Assembly (NCBI GenBank): GCA_017303875.1
Contig: JAFLBP010000015.1
Span: forward strand, 62,001-126,000
DNA from: Chitinophagales bacterium
GTDB taxonomy: Bacteria > Bacteroidota > Bacteroidia > Chitinophagales > Saprospiraceae
DNA length: 64,000 nucleotides
Reading direction: 5' to 3'
Under the pieces are notes generated by a model. The model was not told where the DNA came from, ran no database searches, and saw nothing but the letters and a program-made list of their open reading frames with translations. Within the stretch, counting starts at the first letter, position 1, and each line of letters starts with the position of its first letter. Shown piece after piece: positions 1-9,149 of this stretch. Position numbers and translations under genes: made by a program.

Positions 1-471
1 CTCTGGGGGATTTACGGGTTTTATGATGCCTTTAACCTTGATCAGAACTGGTATGCCAATTCATATCTGGCCATTGACCAGGGGCCGATTGTGGTGATGA
101 TGGAAAATTACCGCTCGCAGCTGTTGTGGCGGATGTTTATGCGCAACCCTGAAATAGAACCGGCTTTGCTGGCGATGGGTTTTACGCCAGACAACAGTGT
201 GGCTACATCAGCCCCTGCGCAGCAGCATAAATGGCAAATTCTGGGCAATCCGGTGCCGGCCAACTTACCGCTGAAGGTATATGCCGAGCAAAGTGGCACT
301 ATACAGGCCAGCCTGTTTGATGTACAGGGAAAGCTGGTTTTGCAGACAAAAAAAGAAGTGGTTAGCGGGCAGGTATTTAGCCTGGATCTGCCAAAACGCA
401 GCAAAGGGCTGCATTTGCTGAAAATTCAAGATCAAACAACAGAACTTGTGTTTAAGATAATCCTCGAATAA
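1..471 (+). CDS. GH144/glucoamylase-fold (PF10091) enzyme, C-terminal fragment with T9SS sorting domain
   Basis: The reading frame is open from the first base, so only the last 156 codons are in the window. Residues about 1-60 match the C-terminal end of the PF10091 glucoamylase-like fold: the block AIDQGPIVVMMENYRSQLLW is nearly identical to the matching block of the neighbour at 3824-6010. Members of this fold in Bacteroidota include the GH144 endo-beta-1,2-glucanases. From about residue 75 the protein ends in a roughly 75-residue type A T9SS C-terminal sorting domain (NPVPANLPLKVY, then FDVQGKLVL, ending FKIILE), so the enzyme should be secreted through the outer membrane and probably surface-attached. 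It is the first gene of the polysaccharide locus visible here; the next gene follows after 59 bp. The fold assignment is confident; the exact glycan specificity is inferred. Confidence 0.85.
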   Translation, partial: LWGIYGFYDAFNLDQNWYANSYLAIDQGPIVVMMENYRSQLLWRMFMRNPEIEPALLAMGFTPDNSVATSAPAQQHKWQILGNPVPANLPLKVYAEQSGTIQASLFDVQGKLVLQTKKEVVSGQVFSLDLPKRSKGLHLLKIQDQTTELVFKIILE

Positions 472-530
472 ACCCTCCGAAAAGCCATGAATCCGAAGTT
501 TTCACTTAACCAATCTAAAATGAAGTGCTT

Positions 531-3500
531 ATGAAACAATTTTTGCTAACCATGCTGCTGGCGGTACTGAGTATTGCCGGTGTATCGGCGCAGGTCGTGT
601 ACGAAGATTTTGAAGGCGGTGTGCCTGATCTTCCGTGGCTTGGACTGAACGGTACTTACAACGGGGCTGTTGCCAACCCCGACAAATCTGGCGCGAACAC
701 AAGCGACTGGGTGGGTTCTTACACCAACAATCCGTCTTTTGATTTCTGTTTTGCCCTGTACACTTTCCCGGCTACGCTGGACATCAGCGAGAACAACCAG
801 TTCAAGATGAAGATCTGGTCGCCTACTGCTCCGGCAAAAGCCCTGCTGAAACTGGAAGGCCCCGGCGGCCCGGCGGTAGAAAAAATCATCGACATCACCG
901 AAGCGAACAAGTGGGTGGAATATACCTTTGATCTTTCGGCCGGTGCAGGTTACTCCAACCTGAAAACGATCTTAGTGTCGTTTAACTCCTTTGTACTGGG
1001 CGACAATGCCACGTACTACTTCGACGACATTCGCGCGGAAAAGGCAGAAACCTGCTATGAAACCTTTGAAGGCCCGTCGGGTATCAACTGGATTGCCCTG
1101 AACGGTACCTACAATGGCGCCATTGCCAACCCGGATGCTACCGGACTGAACACGTCGGCCACGGTAGCTTCTTACAGCAACAACCCGGCTTCCGACTACA
1201 ATTTCGCGTTCGGCACCATTACTGCCGGTCCGATCAACCTGAGCACCTATAATCAGTTCCACCTGAACGTTTGGGTGCCGGAGCCGACAGAAGTGCTTTT
1301 CAAGTTGGAAGGCACCGGACAGGCCCTGGAAAAAACGAAGTATGTGGCCGTTGGCGGAGCCTGGCAGACGCTTACGTTTGATATGTCGGGCGCTGCAGCA
1401 TTTAACACCATCAATAAAATTCTGATTGTGTTTGCGCCGGGTAAAACAGGTAACGACAAAACTTATTATTTCGACAACATTTGTGCAACACCAAATGCTT
1501 GTGTGGGTGCAACGACCAATCCGGAAATGCTTGACGATTACGAGTGCAACCGCAATGCGGCGTACACGGGCGACTGGCGTTTCTTCTCGGTGGTGAAAAA
1601 CCCGGCTCCTTCTGGTGATAACAACTCCACCAAAGTGGGTCGTTTTGAAGATCCGGTTGGCGCCGGTTCTGAGTGGTCGGCTTTGGTAATTGCCAGCGCC
1701 AACCCGTTTGACCTTTCTACGCGCAACCAGTTCCGTCTCAAAGTATGGGCGCCGAAAACAGGTACCCTTTTGCTGAAGATTGAAGGCGGGGCAGGCCCGA
1801 AAGAAGTGCCCATTCAGGTAACAGAAATCAACAAATGGGTAGAATACAATGCTGATTTTGCCGATCAGATTGGTAAAGGCCACAACAAGCTCGTGATGTT
1901 CTTCAATGCAGGTGTGCCTGGCGAAGCCGGTGACATTTACTTTGTAGACGATATTCGTCTGGCGGGCCAATCGGTTGTTCCGGTTGAAACTTTCCAGAAC
2001 GGATTGTCGTTGGGCTGGCAGGCACTCGACCAGAACAACACCCTGCACGGTACATTCACCGGCCCGACGGCCAACCCGGCTCCGGGCGGTGTGAATACTT
2101 CTTCGCAGGTTGGTTGCTACACCCGTGGCAGCTCAGCTTTCTCCACCCTGCAGGCGTTCTCGCTGAACAACTTTGACCTGACGGTTAATGGTCAGTTCAA
2201 CCTCGATGTGCTCAGCCCGGCAGGTGGCGGTACGGTTACCATGCAGCTCAACTCTGCTACACAGGGTAATAAAGAAGCTACTGCAACGGTGGCAACACCT
2301 GGCACCTGGGAAACCCTGAATTTTGATTTTTCGGCGTTCTCTGCGATTACCGACTTCTCCGAAGTACGCGTACTCTTTAATCCGGGTACCGGCGCTACCG
2401 GCGAACAATGGTGCTTCGACAACCTGACACAATCGAAAGTAACGGTTGATCCTTGCGCAGGTGTAACGGTCATCCCGAATATCATCGACGACTTCGAATG
2501 CCAGCGTAACTACACCTCGATTTTCTACGGTACGAGTGATATTAAAGTGGTGAATAACCCGCACCTCACACCGGAAAACGGCTCGCTCAAAGTAGGGGAG
2601 TACAAAGACCCCGCAGGTCCGGGTACGGAATATGCAGGTATCGGTATTGAGTTTCCTGCGCCTCCTGATCTGAGCATTTACAACCACCTGACTTTGCAGG
2701 TTTGGGCGCCTCAGGCAAATGTACCTTTCCTCTTTAAACTGGAAGGCGGCGGTGCTGCGGTTGAAAAATTTGATACATTGGAGCAGGCGAATACCTGGTA
2801 CAAATTTGATGTCGACTTTAGCGGTGCCATTGGTACTACGAACACTAAATTAGTGATCTTCTTCAATGTAGCCAGTGCAACAGGCGGCGGCACTTATTTT
2901 GTGGATAATATCCGCTGGTCGCGCGCCGGTTATAATGGCTGTGTAGCCGACCACGAAACTCCGGGCCTGATCACCGGCTGGCGTTATTTTGCCAATGGTG
3001 CGTTGGAAAATAACGATTTTGAAATCGTGAATAACCCGAATCCGACCGGCCTGAACACCAGTGCTAAAGTAGGTAAATTTGTGAAAGCAGGCGACGCCCT
3101 GCCTTTTGCAGGTATCTATACCAACCCGAACCTGGAAGCCGCCATCGACTTCAGAGGCGTGAAAACCATCAGTGCCAAAGTGCACATGGATCACATTGGT
3201 AATCTGGCGTTGAAAGTGGAAGGTTCAGAAATCGGCGCTCCGGCGTTTGAGATTGCTGTACCGAACACCAAAGTGAACGAGTGGGAGCTCATCACCGTTG
3301 ATTTCGCCGCAGTACCCGATAATGGTGCTTATCGCCGCCTTACCCTCTTCTTCGACCTGGGTATTGATGCAACGGGTTCAGATGTTACGTCGTATTTCGA
3401 CGACATCGTGATCGGTAATGGTTCCTGCACGGTGAGCAGCGTATTTGACCCGGTTAAAGTGGAGCCGATGCAGATTTCGCCCAATCCGGTGAGCAACACC

Positions 3501-3698
3501 CTCTGGGTAGTTAATCCGGAAGACGTCGTGCGTCTGGAAGTGTTCAACTTCCTGGGTCAGCGTGTAGCTTCGCTCAATACCCTGGGCGATGTACGCAGCG
3601 ACATCAATGTTGAACGCTTTGAGCCGGGCATGTACCTGATTTCCGGTTACGACAGCTTTGGTCGCCTGCGCGCCAACGCCAAGTTCGTCAAACAGTAA
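531..3698 (+). CDS. T9SS-exported surface protein with six carbohydrate-binding-like repeats
   Basis: 1055 residues. I use the ATG at 531 rather than the in-frame GTG at 525 because it gives a clean signal peptide (MKQFLLTMLL through GVSA, cleavage before QVVYEDFEGG). The mature protein has six degenerate repeats of about 150-165 residues at roughly 23-172, 175-328, 330-480, 482-641, 642-800 and 801-966. Each starts with a DFEG/ETFEG/DDYEC/DHETP-like motif followed by a Trp, has an N-P..G.NTS.KVG box in the middle, and ends with a (Y/W)(Y/C)F(V/D)D(N/D)I motif. This is the layout of jelly-roll, galactose-binding-like glycan-binding modules. Residues about 968-1055 are a type A T9SS sorting domain (ISPNPVSNTLWV, NFLGQRVASL, final FVKQ). 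No catalytic signature is visible. Sitting between two GH144-type enzymes, it is best read as a surface glycan-binding scaffold; binding itself is inferred. Confidence 0.75.
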   Translation: MKQFLLTMLLAVLSIAGVSAQVVYEDFEGGVPDLPWLGLNGTYNGAVANPDKSGANTSDWVGSYTNNPSFDFCFALYTFPATLDISENNQFKMKIWSPTAPAKALLKLEGPGGPAVEKIIDITEANKWVEYTFDLSAGAGYSNLKTILVSFNSFVLGDNATYYFDDIRAEKAETCYETFEGPSGINWIALNGTYNGAIANPDATGLNTSATVASYSNNPASDYNFAFGTITAGPINLSTYNQFHLNVWVPEPTEVLFKLEGTGQALEKTKYVAVGGAWQTLTFDMSGAAAFNTINKILIVFAPGKTGNDKTYYFDNICATPNACVGATTNPEMLDDYECNRNAAYTGDWRFFSVVKNPAPSGDNNSTKVGRFEDPVGAGSEWSALVIASANPFDLSTRNQFRLKVWAPKTGTLLLKIEGGAGPKEVPIQVTEINKWVEYNADFADQIGKGHNKLVMFFNAGVPGEAGDIYFVDDIRLAGQSVVPVETFQNGLSLGWQALDQNNTLHGTFTGPTANPAPGGVNTSSQVGCYTRGSSAFSTLQAFSLNNFDLTVNGQFNLDVLSPAGGGTVTMQLNSATQGNKEATATVATPGTWETLNFDFSAFSAITDFSEVRVLFNPGTGATGEQWCFDNLTQSKVTVDPCAGVTVIPNIIDDFECQRNYTSIFYGTSDIKVVNNPHLTPENGSLKVGEYKDPAGPGTEYAGIGIEFPAPPDLSIYNHLTLQVWAPQANVPFLFKLEGGGAAVEKFDTLEQANTWYKFDVDFSGAIGTTNTKLVIFFNVASATGGGTYFVDNIRWSRAGYNGCVADHETPGLITGWRYFANGALENNDFEIVNNPNPTGLNTSAKVGKFVKAGDALPFAGIYTNPNLEAAIDFRGVKTISAKVHMDHIGNLALKVEGSEIGAPAFEIAVPNTKVNEWELITVDFAAVPDNGAYRRLTLFFDLGIDATGSDVTSYFDDIVIGNGSCTVSSVFDPVKVEPMQISPNPVSNTLWVVNPEDVVRLEVFNFLGQRVASLNTLGDVRSDINVERFEPGMYLISGYDSFGRLRANAKFVKQ

Positions 3699-3700
3699 AT

Positions 3701-3810
3701 TCAGTTATCAGTTAACAGTCAGCAGTTAGCAGTCAGCAGTTATCAGTTATCAGCTTTGCTGACTGATCACTGTTGACTGATAACTGTTGACTGATCACTG
3801 ATCACTGATC
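3701..3810. repeat. Word-iterated inverted repeat 3' of the six-repeat protein (CAGTTATCAGT family)
   Basis: Starting 2 bp after the stop at 3698, the left arm (3701-3753) is built from reiterated CAGTTATCAGT, CAGTTAACAGT and CAGCAGTTAG words. The right arm (3757-3810) is built from their complements (TGACTGATCACTG, TGACTGATAACTG). The apex is around CAGCTTTGCTG at 3751-3761. A T-rich run follows just before the next ATG at 3824. It could fold into a long imperfect hairpin and act as a terminator or 3'-end stabiliser, but the T-run also abuts the next start codon. Confidence 0.7.
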
Positions 3811-3823
3811 TAATTCTTTTTTT

Positions 3824-6010
3824 ATGCTGATTTATACTTCTGCTTTTTGGCGTCGTTGCCAATTAGCCCTGTTTTTTATTGTAGTTGCGACAGCAATGCG
3901 GGCGCAGCCTTTGCCCAATACGCCAATTGGGGCCGAGAAGCCGCCTTTCAGCATAGAGGAGCTGCAACGCCGGCATTTCAAATTTTTCTGGGAGCTGGCG
4001 CACAAAGAGAATTACCAGGTGCCGGATCGCTGGCCGACCGAGAGTTTTTCCAGTATTGCGGCCACGGGTTTTGGTTTGTCGACTTATCTGGTTGGCGCCG
4101 AACGCGGCTGGATTACGCGGGAAGAAGCTGCCAGGCGGGTATTGAATACGCTTAAGGTGTTGTTGAATTTACCGCAAGGGCCGGAAGCTGCCGGCGTTGC
4201 GGGTTATCGCGGTTTTTTTTATCATTTTCTCGATACACAAAAGGCGCTGCGCTACCAGCAGGTCGAACTTTCCAGTATTGATACCGGCTTACTGATGGCC
4301 GGTGTTTTGTCGTGCATGACGTATTTTGATGCCGACAGCCCCGAAGAAAAAGAAATTCGCCGGATTGCGGATACGCTTTACCGGCGCGTGGAGTTCGACT
4401 GGTTTATGAATGAGCAGCACCGTATGAGTATGGGCTGGTTTCCGGAAAAAGGTTTCCTGCCTGCCGAATGGCGCGGGTACAATGAAGCGATGGTATTAGT
4501 ATTGATGGGCATGGGTTCGCCGACGCATCCCCTGCCGGCCGATGCCTGGGAAAAATGGTGTCAGTCTTACTATCGCAGCACGTACAAGGGACAGGATATG
4601 GTCAATTTTGGCCCGCTTTTCGGGCATCAGTACAGTCATATATGGGTTGATTTTAAAGGAATTCAAGACCCGTACATGAAAAAAATGGGTATTGATTATT
4701 TTGAAAACAGTCGCCGGGCGGCTTTGGCCAATCGTGCGTATTGCATAGAAAATCCGAAAAGGTTTAAAGGATATTCTGCCGATATCTGGGGACTTACGGC
4801 TTGCGACGGACCAGGGTATGCCGAAAAAGAGCACAATGGCCATCGCATGGTATTCGATGGGTACAGTGCCCGCGGCGCTGCTTTTGATTACCTGGTAGAT
4901 GATGGCACCATTGCGCCGACGGCGGCTATCGCCTCCATGCCTTTTGCGCCGGAGGAATGCCTGCGCACGGCGGAAGCGATGTGGAAGCATTATCCGGTGG
5001 GCGAATTTGGCTTTTTTGATGCTTATAATGAAACGTTTACCTGGAAAAAAGACTGGCACAATGGCCATCCCGAATACGATTACTGGGTCGATGAGGATTA
5101 TTTGGGCATTGATCAGGGGCCGATTGTCCTGATGGTGGAAAATTACCGCTCGCAACTGATCTGGAAACTGATGCGCAAAAACCCTTACATCGTACGTGGC
5201 TTAAAACGTGCCGGTTTTCAGGGCGGCTGGTTAGACAGTGTGCCGATGCCGGCTTATGAACAGGCGGCCTCACGGCAGCCTAACCCGGAAGTGCCTATTG
5301 ATCCGCGCGGATTTTTCAGCAGGGAAATGTACAGCGACGCGCAGGGCATGAAACTGCCTTATCATTTTATGAAACCGACGGTAAAAAACAAGACCGGGAA
5401 ATATCCGCTGGTGATCTTCCTGCATGGTTCGGGCGAGCGCGGCACCGATAACCACGCGCAGATGCGCAACGGCGTGCTGGCATTTGCTGAAAAAAGCACC
5501 CGTGAAAAACATCCCTGTTACCTGCTTGCGCCGCAGTGTCCGCCGGAGCAGCGCTGGGGAGGAAGCAGCAAGGATTGGCAATCGCTGTTCAGCGAAAACC
5601 CAACCGAGCCGGGGCGAATGACCCTTGAATTGATTGAAAAAACGCTTCGGGAAAACCCGAATATTGACAGCGACCGCATTTACATAACAGGTTTGTCTAT
5701 GGGTGGTTTTGGTACTTTTGATTTGCTGATGCGCCGCCCTGAACTGTTTGCTGCCGGCCTGCCCTTGTGTGGCGGCGGCGACCCGAAAGCGGCCGCGCGG
5801 ATTAAAAATATTCCGCTTTGGGTTTTCCATGGCCGAATGGATGATGCGGTGCCCTTCCGTTTGTCGGAAAACATTGTGAATGCTTTGAGAACTGTTGGTG
5901 GCAAGGTTAAATTTACCGAGTATTCAACCCTGAACCACAACATCTGGGACGTCACTTACTACAATCCGGCGGTGCTGGATTGGCTTTTTAAACAAACAAA
6001 ACGTCGATAA
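3824..6010 (+). CDS. GH144/glucoamylase-fold hydrolase fused to a C-terminal alpha/beta-hydrolase esterase
   Basis: 728 residues with a signal peptide of about 28 residues ending MRAQ. Residues about 35-475 are the PF10091 fold (start IEELQRRHFKFFWEL, conserved FPEKGFLPAEWRGYNEAM, GLTACDGPGY and DQGPIVLMVENYRSQLIW). Characterised Bacteroidota relatives (GH144) are endo-beta-1,2-glucanases. Residues about 500-728 form a second catalytic domain, an esterase of the dienelactone hydrolase/polyhydroxybutyrate-depolymerase-like type: FLHGSGERG oxyanion region, nucleophile S625 in GLSMGG, acid D673 or D674 in HGRMDDAVP, and H705 in LNHNIWD. There is no T9SS sorting domain, unlike the neighbour at 1-471. 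One base separates it from the GH3 gene, so they are very likely co-transcribed. The esterase may strip acyl substituents from the glycan; this is inference. Confidence 0.85.
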   Translation: MLIYTSAFWRRCQLALFFIVVATAMRAQPLPNTPIGAEKPPFSIEELQRRHFKFFWELAHKENYQVPDRWPTESFSSIAATGFGLSTYLVGAERGWITREEAARRVLNTLKVLLNLPQGPEAAGVAGYRGFFYHFLDTQKALRYQQVELSSIDTGLLMAGVLSCMTYFDADSPEEKEIRRIADTLYRRVEFDWFMNEQHRMSMGWFPEKGFLPAEWRGYNEAMVLVLMGMGSPTHPLPADAWEKWCQSYYRSTYKGQDMVNFGPLFGHQYSHIWVDFKGIQDPYMKKMGIDYFENSRRAALANRAYCIENPKRFKGYSADIWGLTACDGPGYAEKEHNGHRMVFDGYSARGAAFDYLVDDGTIAPTAAIASMPFAPEECLRTAEAMWKHYPVGEFGFFDAYNETFTWKKDWHNGHPEYDYWVDEDYLGIDQGPIVLMVENYRSQLIWKLMRKNPYIVRGLKRAGFQGGWLDSVPMPAYEQAASRQPNPEVPIDPRGFFSREMYSDAQGMKLPYHFMKPTVKNKTGKYPLVIFLHGSGERGTDNHAQMRNGVLAFAEKSTREKHPCYLLAPQCPPEQRWGGSSKDWQSLFSENPTEPGRMTLELIEKTLRENPNIDSDRIYITGLSMGGFGTFDLLMRRPELFAAGLPLCGGGDPKAAARIKNIPLWVFHGRMDDAVPFRLSENIVNALRTVGGKVKFTEYSTLNHNIWDVTYYNPAVLDWLFKQTKRR

Positions 6011-6011
6011 T

Positions 6012-8963
6012 ATGTTTACCCTTTCTGAACGAAATCGTTGGCGCCCGGACCTGCTGTTGCAACCGGCATTTTTGCTGGGGCTGGCGCTTTTATTGCTGAA
6101 CGACTTTGTGCTCAAAACTGCCTGGAGCAATGCATTTACCGGGAAATTATCCGATTTTGCCGGCCTATTCATTTTTCCTTTGTTCTGGGTTGCCATTTTT
6201 CCCAAAAATAAAAATTTCATTTTCGCCCTCACGGCGCTTGGCTTTATCTGGTGGAAATCGCCTTTAAGCCAGGGTTTTATAGATTTTTGGAATAGTAATG
6301 CCCCTTACGCCATTGGCCGGGTAGTGGATTATTTGGATTTACTGGCGCTCACTGCCCTGTTGCCGGCTTACGCATTGACACAAGGCCGCCAAACCTCGGC
6401 ACGCCTGCGCCTGCATCCGGTTTTCCCACTGGCATTGGCCTTTTTTGCCTTTGCCGCTACATCCAAATCGCCATATTATTCTGTGAAAATGAACAAGCAA
6501 TATGAAGTGCCGGTGGCGGCGAGTCAATTGCTGGAAACCGTGGATGCTTTAGACGAGGTTTCGGCATCCGGCAAAAATGAAAAGAGCAAACTGCCCCGAA
6601 CGATTTACATCAATACGCCGGGTTTGAATGATGAGGTAAAGTACCTGATTTTTACCGTAAAAGTTTCTGCTACGGCTACGGGTACCGCTAAATTGGAAGT
6701 AGAAAATTGCAATGCCTACCGCGGGGGCATTTACGGCTATGGCTTTTTGACAGAGAAAGCCGAAACTGCTTTTGAAACCCATGTACTGAATCCTTTGCGC
6801 AACCTGCCGCCCAATTTCCTGGAAACGAGCAAAAAAATTGATGCCCTGATGGCTCAGATGACCTTGCAGGAAAAAATCGGGCAGCTCAACCTGTACACTA
6901 CCGACTGGGGCGCTACCGGCCCGACCATCCGCGAGGGGTATGCCAATGATGTGCGCGCGGGCAACTGCGGGGCCTTGTTCAACAGCCATACCACCACCTT
7001 CACCCGCGAACTGCAACGCATTGCGGTGGAAGAATCGCGCCTGAAAATTCCCCTGATTTTCGGTTATGATGTCATTCACGGCTATAAAACTATTTTCCCC
7101 ATTCCACTTGGCGAGGCCGCTTCCTGGGATTTAAATGCGATTGAAACTTCCGCGCATATTGCGGCTAAAGAAGCGGCAGCGTCTGGCTTGCACTGGACCT
7201 TTGCGCCGATGGTAGACCTTGGCCGCGATGCCCGCTGGGGCCGCGTCATGGAAGGGGCCGGGGAAGACACCTGGTTGGGTTGCCGTATTGCCGAGGCCCG
7301 CGTACGCGGATTCCAGGGCAAACAAATTGGCGCTACCGATCGCGTGGTAGCTTGTGTAAAACACTATGCCGGTTATGGCGCTTCGCAGGCCGGTCGCGAC
7401 TACAACACCGTAGATATGAGCGAGCGGTTTTTCCGCGAGTACTACCTGCCGCCTTACCGGGCAGCCGTCAAAGCCGGCGCCCGCACGGTAATGACCTCCT
7501 TCAATGACTACGACGGGGTGCCGGCAAGTGGCAACAGCTACCTGCTGCGCAATATTTTACGTCAGGAAATGGGCTTTAATGGTTTTGTGGTGACCGATTA
7601 CACCTCTATCAACGAGATGGTGATGCATGGCGTTGTGGCCGATGAAAAAGAGGCAGCCGAACTGGCTTTTAATGCCGGTGTAGATATGGATATGCAAAGC
7701 TCCGGCTTTGCGCGTTTCCTGGCCGAATCTCTGAAAGCCGGAAACGTTAAGCAGGCCGATATTGATGTTGCGGTGCGCCGTATTCTGCGGATTAAATACG
7801 AATTGGGTCTGTTTGATGATCCGTACCGCTTTTGCAACGCCGAGCGCGAGCGCACGGTGGTTTTTAGTGCCGAACACCGCCAGGCCGCGCGGGAGATTTC
7901 CCGCAAGTCTGTGGTGCTGCTCAAAAATGATAAAAATGCGTTGCCGCTGAATAAATCAACAAAAATTGCCCTGATTGGCCCCTTGGCCGACAACCAGAGC
8001 GAACTGATCGGCAACTGGAGTGGGGCAGGTGATGCCAAGGATTGTGTGAGCCTCCTCCAGGGACTGCGCAATGCCGGCGCCAACGTAGAGCACGCAAAAG
8101 GCTGCGAATTTGAAGGCAACGATAAAAGTGGTTTTAGTGCCGCCCTGGCCCTGGCGCAGCGCTCCGATGTGGTTGTGCTGGCCATCGGCGAGCGCGCCAT
8201 GATGAGTGGGGAAGCCGCCTCCCGTGTTGATATTTCTATTCCCGGCGTGCAGGAAGACCTGTTAGAGGCCCTGGCCGCAACGGGCAAGCCGGTGGTGGTG
8301 GTGCTGATGAATGGACGCCCATTGGCTATTCCACGCACTGCCAAGGCAGCAAGTGCCATTCTGGAAGCCTGGTGGTTAGGTACAGAAAGCGGCAATGCGC
8401 TGGCGGATATTATTTTCGGTGCCTACAATCCTTCGGGTAAGTTACCAATGTCATTTCCCCACCACGTGGGTCAGGTACCTTTGTTTTACAACGAAAAAAG
8501 TACCGGCCGGCCTTTTGATCCGAATTCCAAGTGGACGAGTAAATACATTGATTTCCCGAACGAACCGCTGTATCCTTTTGGCTATGGCCTGAGCTATACA
8601 ACATTCAATATCGGAGCACCCAAAACCGATAAAGCAGGTTATATGGTAGGCGAAAAACTGAGCATCAGCGTGCAGGTACAAAACAGCGGCACGCGCGCGG
8701 GCGAAGAGGTCGTGCAACTGTATATCCGCGATCTGGTGGGTTCCGTTACGCGGCCGGTCAGAGAACTGCGCAATTACCAGAAAGTGATGCTCCTGCCCGG
8801 CGAAAGCAAAACCCTGACCTTTACCCTTTCAGAGGAGGATCTCAGCTTTTTCCGTCGCGACATGAGTTTCGGTATGGAACCCGGAGAATTTGACATCATG
8901 GTTGGTCCGGATTCCAGAAATGTGCAAAAGGTTAGGGTAAAATTCGAGGAAAAAAGACCGTAA
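6012..8963 (+). CDS. GH3 beta-glucosidase (BglX-like) with an unusual multi-TM N-terminal domain
   Basis: 983 residues. Residues about 265-983 are a complete GH3 enzyme of the periplasmic BglX type. It starts at KKIDALMAQMTLQEKIGQLN, has KHYAGYGASQAGRDYNT, the nucleophile D529 in GFVVTDYTS, the second domain with GERAMMSGEAASR, and a C-terminal fibronectin III-like domain (VRELRNYQKVMLLPGESKTL). The first roughly 150 residues are not a signal peptide: they hold about four to five hydrophobic membrane segments (near 17-35, 48-62, 68-78, 98-118 and 134-148) with a TGKLSDFAGLF motif, followed by about 110 residues of unknown soluble sequence. GH3 enzymes normally have only a signal peptide here. 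Either this is a true membrane-anchored fusion or a deletion joined two genes. GH3 partners of GH144 enzymes cleave sophorose-type beta-1,2 oligosaccharides in Bacteroides; that role is inferred here. Confidence 0.85.
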   Translation: MFTLSERNRWRPDLLLQPAFLLGLALLLLNDFVLKTAWSNAFTGKLSDFAGLFIFPLFWVAIFPKNKNFIFALTALGFIWWKSPLSQGFIDFWNSNAPYAIGRVVDYLDLLALTALLPAYALTQGRQTSARLRLHPVFPLALAFFAFAATSKSPYYSVKMNKQYEVPVAASQLLETVDALDEVSASGKNEKSKLPRTIYINTPGLNDEVKYLIFTVKVSATATGTAKLEVENCNAYRGGIYGYGFLTEKAETAFETHVLNPLRNLPPNFLETSKKIDALMAQMTLQEKIGQLNLYTTDWGATGPTIREGYANDVRAGNCGALFNSHTTTFTRELQRIAVEESRLKIPLIFGYDVIHGYKTIFPIPLGEAASWDLNAIETSAHIAAKEAAASGLHWTFAPMVDLGRDARWGRVMEGAGEDTWLGCRIAEARVRGFQGKQIGATDRVVACVKHYAGYGASQAGRDYNTVDMSERFFREYYLPPYRAAVKAGARTVMTSFNDYDGVPASGNSYLLRNILRQEMGFNGFVVTDYTSINEMVMHGVVADEKEAAELAFNAGVDMDMQSSGFARFLAESLKAGNVKQADIDVAVRRILRIKYELGLFDDPYRFCNAERERTVVFSAEHRQAAREISRKSVVLLKNDKNALPLNKSTKIALIGPLADNQSELIGNWSGAGDAKDCVSLLQGLRNAGANVEHAKGCEFEGNDKSGFSAALALAQRSDVVVLAIGERAMMSGEAASRVDISIPGVQEDLLEALAATGKPVVVVLMNGRPLAIPRTAKAASAILEAWWLGTESGNALADIIFGAYNPSGKLPMSFPHHVGQVPLFYNEKSTGRPFDPNSKWTSKYIDFPNEPLYPFGYGLSYTTFNIGAPKTDKAGYMVGEKLSISVQVQNSGTRAGEEVVQLYIRDLVGSVTRPVRELRNYQKVMLLPGESKTLTFTLSEEDLSFFRRDMSFGMEPGEFDIMVGPDSRNVQKVRVKFEEKRP

Positions 8964-8965
8964 AT

Positions 8966-9046
8966 AGTGATGAGCGATGAGTGATGAATGGGCATGTTTA
9001 TTCGTGCATTCGTGGCGGTAATTTTTATAGCCACGAATGCACGAAT
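8966..9046. repeat. GATGA-word run and 17-bp stem hairpin 3' of the GH3 gene
   Basis: After the stop at 8963 come reiterated GATGAGCGATGAGTGATGAA words, then a perfect inverted repeat: left arm 9000-9016 (ATTCGTGCATTCGTGGC) and right arm 9030-9046, with a 13-bp loop. There is no clear T-tract after it. It may act as a terminator or an mRNA 3'-end structure. The GATGAATGA words recur at 13673-13702 and 48001-48016. Confidence 0.75.
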
Positions 9047-9065
9047 GGCTTCGCGCTTTAGTATA

Positions 9066-9149
9066 CCCCGAACCTCCAAACCCCGAACCTCCAAACCCCG
9101 AACCTCCAAACCTCCAAACCCTGAACCTCCAAACCCTGAACCTCTAAAA
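9066..9149. repeat. Tandem repeat, about 15-bp unit (CCCGAACCTCCAAAC)
   Basis: About five to six degenerate head-to-tail copies of a 15-bp unit fill the space between the hairpin after the GH3 gene and the susC start at 9175. Copies drift from CCCGAACCTCCAAAC to CCTGAACCTCTAAAAC near the 3' end. There are no spacers, so it is not a CRISPR array. It sits where the susC promoter and leader would be, so copy-number change could alter susCD expression. Confidence 0.85.

Noticed and set aside
972..2048. Long minus-strand ORF (358 codons) opposite the six-repeat T9SS protein
   Set aside because: It is antisense to a clearly coding repeat protein, has an implausible His/Arg/Val-rich composition and no recognisable domain.
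9066..9149. Possible CRISPR array in the tandem 15-bp repeats
   Set aside because: Units are adjacent with no spacers, too short for CRISPR repeats, and no cas genes are present.
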